Shown: positions 1-5,606 of the stretch, piece by piece
Layout: the number at the start of each line of letters is the position of its first letter
How positions within the stretch are numbered: position 1 is the first letter of the stretch
Assembly: GCA_036558305.1 (NCBI GenBank)
Contig: DATBFX010000233.1
Span: 1-27,470 of the forward strand
Length of the DNA: 27,470 bases
Source of the DNA: DATBFX01 sp036558305
GTDB lineage: Bacteria; Chloroflexota; Chloroflexia; Thermomicrobiales; UBA6265
Direction of reading: 5' to 3'
The notes under the pieces: model-generated
Database searches by the model: none
What the model saw: the letters and a program-made list of their open reading frames with translations, nothing else
What the model was told of the DNA's origin: nothing
Translations under genes and position numbers: made by a program

Positions 1-762
1 CGCCGCGGCCAGTCCCGACACCGAGTAATCGACCGTGTCCGGCGCCGACTTGTCGCTCTGGCCGTGACCCGGCAGATCGATCGCGACCACCCGGTACCGC
101 TCGGCGAGCTCCCCAAGCACCATCTGCCACGTGCTTTGCGATCCACCGAGCCCGTGCACGAAGACGATTTTTGGCGCACCTCCCGGCCCCGCCACCAACG
201 CGGCGATACCGCGCCCGTCGGCAAGCGTCACCATCTCCTCGCGCGGCGAAGGATCGGCGGCGATCTCCGCCGCCGCGCGCTCAACGTCGTCGCTCGTGAT
301 CCGCCCGCCGGGCCCGGTCGCCTCGACCATTGCCAGGTCGACGCCGACTTCCGCCGCCAGCTTCCTTGCCGCGGGCGAGGCATTCACGCGGCCCGACTCG
401 TCGCGGCTGGCCGCCCGCGCCTCTCGCCCACCTCGTTCGCCGCCGCGCGCGGCCGCCGCACCCGCCTTCCGCGGCTGCGCGCTCTCGATCAGCGACGCCA
501 ATTCCTCGTCGGACAACGCCTCGTCCGCGGCGAGGATGATCGCCACCGGTCCGCTCACCGGCACCTCCGATCCCGCCACGGCGACGATCTTGCGCAGCAC
601 GCCGTCCGCCGGCGCCTCGACGTCGTTGACCGCCTTCTCGGTCTCGACCGTCAACAGGGGGTCCCCCGCCGAAACCTCGTCCCCCTCGTCGCGGAACCAA
701 TCGGTGACGGTCCCCGCCGTCATCGTCAGCCCCCACTTGGGCATTTTCACGATCGTCGGCAT
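1..762 (-). CDS. acoC: Acetoin/2-oxoacid dehydrogenase E2 (lipoyl + PSBD + alpha/beta hydrolase), 3' end outside window
   Basis: The first 254 codons are present and the frame is still open at base 1. Residues 1-80 form a biotinyl/lipoyl domain with the lipoyl lysine in TVETEKAVNDVE (K43). A charged Ala/Arg-rich linker follows. Residues about 126-163 match a peripheral subunit-binding domain (ASPAARKLAAEVGVDL, then GPGGRITSDDVERA). From residue 190 an alpha/beta-hydrolase fold starts (FVHGLGGSQSTW, then AIDLPGHGQSDKS). This order, with a hydrolase fold instead of the usual CoA acyltransferase core, is typical of AcoC-type E2 subunits of acetoin cleavage, where the lipoyl arm carries the acetyl group to CoA. 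The ATG at 762 has GGAGG five bases upstream. It lies downstream of acoB on the same strand, separated by a pseudogene cassette. The exact substrate (acetoin or another 2-oxo compound) is inferred. Confidence 0.88.
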   Translation of the reverse strand, partial: MPTIVKMPKWGLTMTAGTVTDWFRDEGDEVSAGDPLLTVETEKAVNDVEAPADGVLRKIVAVAGSEVPVSGPVAIILAADEALSDEELASLIESAQPRKAGAAAARGGERGGREARAASRDESGRVNASPAARKLAAEVGVDLAMVEATGPGGRITSDDVERAAAEIAADPSPREEMVTLADGRGIAALVAGPGGAPKIVFVHGLGGSQSTWQMVLGELAERYRVVAIDLPGHGQSDKSAPDTVDYSVSGLAAA

Positions 763-779
763 CGGTGCCTCCAATGGTC

Positions 780-807
780 TCAGGTTTCAGGTCTCAGGTC
801 TCAGGTC
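780..807 (+). repeat. Heptamer array, left side (TCAGGTC x4)
   Basis: Four consecutive 7-bp units read TCAGGTT, TCAGGTC, TCAGGTC, TCAGGTC. They lie just downstream of the four-helix pseudogene (in its own direction) and about 17 bp before the acoC start. The array is the inverted counterpart of the GACCTGA array at 1307-1352, so the two arrays enclose the cassette. Confidence 0.85.
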
Positions 808-831
808 ACGGCTTCGCGTCGACGACGGTCA

Positions 832-1246
832 TTACGCGGCGTCCGTGGTCGCTGGTCGCGTCTTCGCTCGCTGTTGCTTTTGCCATCCGTCCACCACGGA
901 TCGCAAGCCGGCGATTACCTTCGACGTTCTCTCCGCCTGTGCCAATAGCCTCCGGAACGTCGCCTCGTCAATAAGCTCGGCGTCCAGAGCAGCGTACAGT
1001 AGCGAGCGCGTCTCGCCGCAGGAACCTTTCGCGATCGTGAGAAATTGCTTGAACTCGGCATGACCGTCGCGCTCAAAACCCTTCGGCGATGTTTGACATC
1101 ACCGAAAGGGCGGCCCGTTGCAGTTGGTCGGCAAGCGCATGGCATCGGCTCCGTTCGAACTCTCGACACAGCGGCCAAACGTCCCGGTGAAGCTCACGAG
1201 CTCTTTGCCATGCAACGAGTTCTTCAGACCGCTCTATTTGACTCAT
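832..1246 (-). pseudogene. Four-helix bundle protein (S23 / 23S rRNA intervening-sequence / Avd-like), one frameshift
   Basis: The ATG at 1246, preceded by GGGGAG, opens a 57-aa frame with the family's features: 'ELVAWQRARELHRDVW' and 'RAALSVMSNIAEGF'. It stops at TGA 1075-1073. Reading resumes one base over at 1074 with 'ERDGHAEFKQFLTIAKGS', then 'ETRSLLYAALDAELID', and ends at TAA 834-832. Together this gives about 137 residues, the usual size. The break falls in a TTTT run, and removing one T restores the whole protein, so it is either a recent mutation or a sequencing error. The family folds as a four-helix bundle; some members lie in 23S rRNA intervening sequences, and the related Avd is the accessory protein of diversity-generating retroelements. 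No reverse transcriptase or variable repeat is in this window. The gene sits between acoB and acoC, in the same direction, inside inverted heptamer arrays. Confidence 0.85.
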
Positions 1247-1306
1247 TCGCTGCGCTCCCCGACCGTCACCCCGGGCGACGTTACGAACCTTCGAGCCGCT
1301 GCTTAC

Positions 1307-1352
1307 AACCTGAAACTTGAGACCTGAGACCTGAGACCTGAGACCTGAGACC
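1307..1352 (-). repeat. Heptamer array, right side (GACCTGA x6)
   Basis: Units AACCTGA, AACTTGA, then four GACCTGA and a partial GACC run without interruption and end 6 bp from the acoB stop codon (1359-1361). The unit is the reverse complement of TCAGGTC at 780-807. The outermost heptamers are perfect and those nearest the four-helix gene are degenerate. The left array has its degenerate unit at its outer edge instead, so the two arrays are not exact mirror images. Confidence 0.85.
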
Positions 1353-1358
1353 GGTTCC

Positions 1359-2387
1359 TCACAGAATCGACCTGACCGTCTCCGCGATGCGCTCCGGGCT
1401 CGGGATGTAGAACTGCTCCAGCGGTGGGCTGAACGGCACCGGGGTGTGCGGCGCGGTCACCATCTTGATCGGTGCATCGAGGAGATCGAACCCCTTGTCG
1501 GCCACCATCGCCGCGATGTCGGTCGCGCACGAGCAGCGCGGGTTGTCTTCGTCGACGATCACGATGTGGTGGGTCTTCTGCACCGAGGAGAGGATCGCGT
1601 CCTCGTCGAGTGGCGAGAGGGTACGCGGATCGACGACTTCGGCGTCGATGCCGTCGTCCGCCAGTTGCTCGGCCGCGGCCAGCGATTGGTGGACCATCCG
1701 CGAGATGGCGACGATGGTCACATCGCCGCCCTCTCGCTTGACGTCGGCCTTGCCGAGCGGGATGCCGTCGCTGTCGTCCGGGACCTCGCCTTTCAGCGCG
1801 TAGAGCACCTTGTTCTCGAAGACGATCACGAGGTCGTCGTCGCGGATCGCGGAGAGCATCAGGCCGCGGGCGTCGGCCGGTGTCGAGGGCGCGACCGTTT
1901 TGATGCCGGGCATGTGCGTGAAGACCGAATAGTGGCAACCGGAGTGCTGGCCGGCCGCGTTCACGCCCGCCCCGATCATCGTCCGGATCACGACCGGGCA
2001 CTTCGCCTTGCCGCCGAACATGTACCGCAACTTCGCGCCCTGGTCGAAGATCTGGTCCATGCAGCAGCCGAAGAAGTCGACGAACATCAGATCGGCGACC
2101 GGCCGCAGCCCCGTCGCCGCCGACCCCACCGCCGCCCCGATGAACCCGGCCTCGGTGATCGGCGTGTCCAGGATCCGGTTCCGCCCGAACTCCTGCACCA
2201 ACCCCTTCGTCACCCCCATCGGACCGCCCCAGGCATCCTCGTCGATCAGGTGATCGACGTTGGCCCCACCCGCTACGTCCTCACCCATGAGGATGACCGT
2301 CGGGTCCTCCCGCATCGCGATCCGCAACGCCTCGTTGATCGCGTCCTTGTACGTCACCTGCCGCGTCCCGGCCATCGTCGCCACCAT
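1359..2387 (-). CDS. acoB: Acetoin / pyruvate-type dehydrogenase E1 component, beta subunit
   Basis: The 342-aa product matches the transketolase-like E1-beta family along its full length. Signatures include 'TYKDAINEALRIAMREDP', 'ILMGEDVA', 'RILDTPITEAGFIGAAVGSA', 'AGQHSGCHYSVFTHMPGIK' and the C-terminal domain motif 'EVVDPRTLSPLD'. E1-beta forms an alpha2-beta2 thiamine-diphosphate enzyme in the cytoplasm that decarboxylates or cleaves the substrate and acylates the lipoyl arm of E2, here encoded downstream. The ATG at 2387 has GGGAGG six bases upstream; a second Met four codons in is less likely. The partner E1-alpha, normally directly upstream, is not present: the next gene in that direction is on the other strand. 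Whether the substrate is acetoin or pyruvate cannot be decided from E1-beta alone; the AcoC-type E2 favours acetoin. Confidence 0.9.
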   Translation of the reverse strand: MVATMAGTRQVTYKDAINEALRIAMREDPTVILMGEDVAGGANVDHLIDEDAWGGPMGVTKGLVQEFGRNRILDTPITEAGFIGAAVGSAATGLRPVADLMFVDFFGCCMDQIFDQGAKLRYMFGGKAKCPVVIRTMIGAGVNAAGQHSGCHYSVFTHMPGIKTVAPSTPADARGLMLSAIRDDDLVIVFENKVLYALKGEVPDDSDGIPLGKADVKREGGDVTIVAISRMVHQSLAAAEQLADDGIDAEVVDPRTLSPLDEDAILSSVQKTHHIVIVDEDNPRCSCATDIAAMVADKGFDLLDAPIKMVTAPHTPVPFSPPLEQFYIPSPERIAETVRSIL

Positions 2388-2406
2388 TGCGTCCTCCCTT
2401 CGGGGC

Positions 2407-2478
2407 GTCAGGGGTCGGGGACAGGGGTCAGGAGAACGAAACGGATCGTGTCCCGACCCCTGTCCCCCGACCCCTGAC
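2407..2478. repeat. Long inverted repeat (MITE-like hairpin) in the acoB leader
   Basis: A 23-bp left arm (2407-2429, GTCAGGGGTC...) is matched by a 24-bp right arm (2455-2478) that is its reverse complement except for one extra G. The loop is 25 bp (2430-2454). Inside each arm the octamer CAGGGGTC or close variants recur, a layout reminiscent of the heptamer arrays around the four-helix cassette. The near arm ends 20 bases from the acoB start, just outside its ribosome-binding site, so in the transcript it would form a very stable hairpin next to the site of initiation. Confidence 0.8.
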
Positions 2479-2491
2479 CCCTAATACGTCA

Positions 2492-2527
2492 CGTTCGAGA
2501 GGGGGCGTGCCGATCCACCCCCTCTCG
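2492..2527 (-). repeat. Palindromic hairpin element, copy 1
   Basis: Read on the minus strand this is CGAGAGGG, G, GTG, GATCGG, CAC, GCC, CCCTCTCG, followed by AACG. An 8-bp outer stem and a 3-bp inner stem close a GATCGG loop. A second copy with the same plan lies at 5248-5283 on the plus strand. One outer-stem pair differs between them as A-T here and G-C there. Confidence 0.7.
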
Positions 2528-2883
2528 TGCTGTTCAGTGCTCACTGGTACACCGCTTTCAGAGTGCCGCGTCTGCATTATGCCATCTTGTTGCGGCGCGT
2601 GATGCCACGTTCGTGAGATCGTCGTGAGATGCTGAGCTGATGCAGCCCTGCCACTGAATTCGGTGCGGCGTGGCCGCCGTTAGTGGCCTAACGAACGAGC
2701 CATCGCCCCCAGTCTACCGAGTCGCCCCGCTTTCTTGAGTATCCGGTCGGACCGCGCACCCGGCAACCCCCACCCAAATCCGATTGCCCTGTCCAGAGCC
2801 GGGGAGCCGGCACCGGGGTTGACGCGCCGCGGCAAAGTGGCCAAGATTGATGTGCTGTCTGCGATCCAGCCGAGGCATGGGCG
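2528..2883. other. Intergenic region between acoB and the STAND regulator, no gene seen
   Basis: Neither strand carries a frame with recognisable protein character, and the short open frames are Arg/Gly/Pro-rich shadows. The stretch at about 2540-2700 is less GC-rich than its surroundings. The only recognisable signal is the promoter candidate at 2819-2847. No E1-alpha remnant was found here. Confidence 0.6.
2819..2847 (+). promoter_or_regulatory. Sigma70-type promoter candidate for the STAND regulator
   Basis: TTGACG at 2819-2824 and CAAGAT at 2842-2847 are separated by 17 bp. A start of transcription would fall near 2854, about 30 bp before the ATG at 2884. The -10 box is a weak match. Confidence 0.45.
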
Positions 2884-4278
2884 ATGTCCACCGAGCCGAC
2901 CCCCACGCCCCCGCTCCCCGCACCGGTCCCGCTGCACCTGGCGGCAGCTCAGGAGGTCGGCGGTCGGCTGCCGACCCCACTGTCCACGCTCGTCGGGCGC
3001 GAGAGGGAGGTCGCCGCCGTCGCCGCGCTGGTGCGCGACCCGGCCGTCCGCCTGGCGACCCTGACCGGCCCCGGCGGCGTCGGCAAGACCCGCCTAGCGC
3101 TCCGCGTGGCGCCCGAGGTGGCCGACGACTTTGCCGACGGGGCCGCCTTCGTCGAGCTGGCCGCCATTCGCGACCCCGCCCTCGTCCTCCCCGCAATCGC
3201 CCAGGTCCTCGGCGTTCGCCCCCTCCGCGGCCAGCCGGTCGAGGCGGCGCTCCAGGCCGCTCTCGGGACCAAAGGGCTGCTGCTGGTGCTCGACAACTTC
3301 GAGCAGGTGGTCGAAGCCGGGCCGCGGCTGGCCGACCTGCTCCGGGCCTGCCCGGGCCTCACGGCGCTGGTGACCAGCCGCGCCCTCCTCCGCATCGGCG
3401 GCGAGCACGCGGCGCCGGTGCCGCCGCTGTCGCTGCCGGGGCGGGACGGCGAGGAGGCGAGAAGTCGAGAAGACCGCGACGTCCTCCCCGACGCCGCGCC
3501 GGACCGCCTTCTCGCCGCGTCGGAGGCGGTCCGGCTCTTCGTGGAGCGGACGCGCGAGGTGCGGCCGGAGTTCGCGCTGACCGAGGCGAACGCCGCCGCC
3601 GTCGCCGAGGTCTGCCGGCGGCTGGACGGGCTGCCGCTGGCGATCGAGCTGGCCGCCGTGCGCGGGCAGCTTTTCCCGCCGGCAGCGCTGCTGGCGAGGC
3701 TAGATCCTCGCCTGCCGCAGCTTGGCCAAGGGCCGCGCGACCTGCCGGAGCGACTTCGGACGGTGCGCGACGCGATCGCCTGGTCCTACGATCTCCTCAT
3801 GCCCGAGGAGCAGGCGGTCTTCCGGTGCCTCGGCGCCTTCGTCGGCGGCTGCACCCTGGAGGCGGCCGAGGCCGTCTGCGGGTTCCCCCAGGTGCCGAAC
3901 GTGGTGGCCTGCGTTGAGTCGCTGGCGCGCCAGAGCCTCCTCCGGGTCGTGAACCGCCCCGACGGCGCCACCCCGACCCCCGACTTCCTCCAGGGGATGC
4001 CCTTCGGCCCGGACAACCCGCCCAACGCCGCCCTCGTCTTGGAGGCCGCCCCCGGCGACACCGACGTCGTCGTGCTGGAGCTGACCGACCCGGCGTACGA
4101 CGAGGCGACCCACACTGCCACCTACGCCGCGAAGGTGCTTTCCGACTACCAGAAGCTGGGGATCGCCTTCCAGGAGGAGCCGAAGGGTGCGAGCGAGGGG
4201 CACGCCTCGTTCGGCGCGGCCTCCCTCTTCATCGACGACTGCCCCGACCTCACCAAATGCGCCACCCTCGACATATGA
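2884..4278 (+). CDS. Chimeric protein: AfsR/LuxR-type STAND ATPase fused to the C-terminal half of an exported protein
   Basis: Residues 30-360 are a STAND/NB-ARC ATPase of the kind found in large AfsR/LuxR regulators: 'PLSTLVGREREV', Walker A TGPGGVGKT (61-69), Walker B LLLVLDNFE (about 132-140), the 'LVTSR' strand (163-167) and 'GLPLAIELAA' (249-258). After 'SLLRVVNRPDG' the usual 'MLETIREYA...' continuation, TPR repeats and LuxR DNA-binding domain are missing. From about residue 363 (base 3970) the sequence becomes 'TPDFLQGMPFGPDNPPNAAL', then 'DTDVVVLELTDPAYDE' and 'SLFIDDCPDL'. This is the C-terminal half of an exported family whose N-terminal half is encoded at 4527-4883. The fusion is in frame, but a functional regulator is doubtful. 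The frame ends at TGA 4276; without it, reading continues in frame to 4431. Confidence 0.8.
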   Translation: MSTEPTPTPPLPAPVPLHLAAAQEVGGRLPTPLSTLVGREREVAAVAALVRDPAVRLATLTGPGGVGKTRLALRVAPEVADDFADGAAFVELAAIRDPALVLPAIAQVLGVRPLRGQPVEAALQAALGTKGLLLVLDNFEQVVEAGPRLADLLRACPGLTALVTSRALLRIGGEHAAPVPPLSLPGRDGEEARSREDRDVLPDAAPDRLLAASEAVRLFVERTREVRPEFALTEANAAAVAEVCRRLDGLPLAIELAAVRGQLFPPAALLARLDPRLPQLGQGPRDLPERLRTVRDAIAWSYDLLMPEEQAVFRCLGAFVGGCTLEAAEAVCGFPQVPNVVACVESLARQSLLRVVNRPDGATPTPDFLQGMPFGPDNPPNAALVLEAAPGDTDVVVLELTDPAYDEATHTATYAAKVLSDYQKLGIAFQEEPKGASEGHASFGAASLFIDDCPDLTKCATLDI

Positions 4279-4431
4279 AACCCAAACTTTGGAATTCCCG
4301 GCGGCCCGATCGGCACGTGCTGGAGAAACGCCCTTTGCGTCCCCTGCGATGGGCGATCCATCCACGACATCGAGGACCTCTGCAACAATTACTCTCCCCA
4401 GTGTAACGACATCTGCACCCTTAGTTGGTGA
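3967..4431 (+). pseudogene. C-terminal half of an exported Cys-containing protein, fused to the upstream regulator, with an in-frame TGA
   Basis: This marks the foreign part of the chimera and its continuation. After 'DCPDLTKCATLDI' the TGA at 4276-4278 interrupts the frame. The same frame then reads 'NPNFGIPGGPIGTCW', 'CVPCDGRSIHDIEDLCNN' and 'QCNDICTLSW', ending at TGA 4429-4431. The Cys spacing and Gly/Pro pattern make this tail look like genuine former coding sequence. The start of this piece (GGCGCC..CCCGACCCCC..TTCCTC) aligns with 4816-4850 in the downstream gene fragment, which marks where the two halves would overlap in an intact gene. Confidence 0.65.
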
Positions 4432-4437
4432 GGCCAA

Positions 4438-4479
4438 CCGCCGCGGGCCGCACCACCGCGCGCGTCGGCCCGCGCGGCG
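4438..4479 (+). terminator. GC-rich hairpin after the chimeric unit
   Basis: CCGCCGCGGGCC at 4438-4449 pairs imperfectly with GGCCCGCGCGGC at 4467-4478. It lies 7 bp after the second stop codon of the chimeric frame. There is no T-run, so it is a structural candidate only. Confidence 0.3.
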
Positions 4480-4526
4480 CCGGCGGCGGGTCGCCGATCG
4501 CCGAAGAGCCGAAAAGGAGTTCCCCG

Positions 4527-4883
4527 ATGGACGCCACCCCCTTCGACCGCGTCGCCAAGCGCGTTGCCGCCTGCCGCTCGCGCCACCGCGCCCTGGCCGA
4601 GGCCGCCGCGGGGCTCGCCCCCGCCGCCACCGCCCAGGAGGCCACCCCCGCCCCGGCCGGGCAAGCCGGGGAGAAGGTCCAGTTCCTCTTCGTCCAGTCG
4701 TTCCGGTCCGGTTCGATCGCCCCGAAGGCGGGCACGGACGGCGCCTACACGCTGACCCTGGAGCACGGCCTCGGCCAGACGATCTACTTCTCCGACCGCC
4801 CGGAGCGGGTCGTCGGCGCCGACCCGACCCCCCAGTTCCTCAAGGGGTTCGGCTTCCAGCAGCAGTTTCAGAAGCGCCTTTGA
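4527..4883 (+). pseudogene. N-terminal half of the same exported protein family, truncated
   Basis: The ATG at 4527 has AAAAGGAG seven bases upstream. It encodes 118 aa beginning 'MDATPFDRVAKRVAACRSRH', a degraded version of the 'DRFDRLARxLAxGxSRRRxL' twin-arginine-like leader seen elsewhere in the window. An Ala-rich segment and a likely cleavage region (ATAQEATPAP) follow. The mature part runs 'KVQFLFVQSFRSGSIAPKAG', 'YTLTLEHGLGQTIYFSDRPE' and 'ADPTPQFLKGFGF', then ends abruptly in 'QQQFQKRL'. The natural continuation ('GPDNPPNAALVLE...') is the piece fused to the regulator upstream. It is therefore probably a 3'-truncated copy of a once tandemly duplicated gene. The function of the family is unknown to me. 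Confidence 0.65.
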
Positions 4884-5247
4884 ACACAAAACAAGTAGCG
4901 CGTCCCTGCGGTGGACCATCTGAAATCTGGTCCTGGCAAACGAATAGCAATTCGCCACATCCGAGGGTCGGGGTCGCCGAAGGAAGCGTAGCCGAACTTC
5001 GAGATCTGGTAGTTCGCCTCAAATACGGGGCGGCCCCATCCAGCGCTCAACTTGGAGGTGCCGGCATCGCTTTCTCGGCTGCATCAGTAGCCACGCATCA
5101 ACCGAGTGGGGTGAAGAATAGAGCCCGCCGCGAGGCGGCTCGCGATCACACGGCGATCTCACGGACGGGGTAGCATGAGCCGGTACGAGACGGCATGGGA
5201 TGAGATCGACTCGGACAAAACCCCGCACGAGCAGGCACGAAACGAAA
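4884..5247. other. Intergenic debris, no supported gene
   Basis: No convincing gene. On the minus strand an open frame (about 5070-4868) reads '...RPVFEANYQISKFGYASFG', 'PRMWRIAIRLPG'. This has a more protein-like composition than the usual shadows, but I cannot assign it and it lacks a good start. It may be a fragment of a lost gene. Confidence 0.35.
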
Positions 5248-5283
5248 CGGGAGGGAGTGGATCGGCACACCCCCTCCCGAACG
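5248..5283 (+). repeat. Palindromic hairpin element, copy 2
   Basis: Reads CGGGAGGG, A, GTG, GATCGG, CAC, ACC, CCCTCCCG, AACG. It has the same plan and loop as the element at 2492-2527, in the opposite orientation. It abuts the recombinase remnant directly, so it may mark the point where that gene was broken. Confidence 0.7.
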
Positions 5284-5366
5284 ACATCTACTCGCACCTG
5301 ACGACGGACATGCAGCGCGATGCGGCCGATCGACTCGACGCTTTGCTCAGCGATTCGGGCGATTAG
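5283..5366 (+). pseudogene. C-terminal tip of a tyrosine recombinase/integrase
   Basis: The reading frame gives 'DIYSHLTTDMQRDAADRLDA' followed by 'LLSDSGD' and TAG. This is the classic end of phage/ICE-type integrases: the catalytic tyrosine in 'IYSHL', then the amphipathic C-terminal helix. Everything upstream (other catalytic residues, core-binding domain) is gone. The same frame is open back to an ATG at 5175, giving a 63-aa ORF, but residues before 'DIYSHL' do not resemble an integrase and include the palindromic element. A translated product is unlikely to have recombinase activity. Confidence 0.7.
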
Positions 5367-5606
5367 GCGACTCGCCGCGCATCTGGTTAGCCCGAGGCTC
5401 TGGCCGGTAGCGCGAGGGGGCCACCGGAAACTGACAACACGGGAGGAGCGAAGGCGAGTGGCAGTCGCGTTTGCTTCTGGTGGTTCCGCGGCGCCCAGGA
5501 CCAACAATAACAGCGTTATGGTCTCATCACCCCTCCACATCGGATTGACCGCTCGTTCCCGCTGATCAGAACACCGAATTTGCGTAACCGTCCATCTGCG
5601 CCGATC

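Noticed and set aside
281..736. Minus-strand open frame of 151 codons overlapping acoC
   Set aside because: Gly/Arg-only composition; the other minus frame encodes a clear lipoyl/PSBD/hydrolase protein.
1446..2477. Plus-strand open frame of 343 codons opposite acoB
   Set aside because: His/Arg/Asp-rich shadow of a well-conserved E1-beta gene.
4868..5050. Small minus-strand frame '...FGYASFG...PRMWRIAIRLPG'
   Set aside because: Composition is protein-like, but there is no start signal, family match or context; only noted as possible debris.
5175..5282. N-terminal part of a 63-codon ORF ahead of the integrase tail
   Set aside because: The segment contains the palindromic element and no integrase features; probably chance read-in.
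1..5366. Diversity-generating retroelement suggested by the Avd-like fold
   Set aside because: No reverse transcriptase, template repeat or variable repeat was found anywhere in the window.
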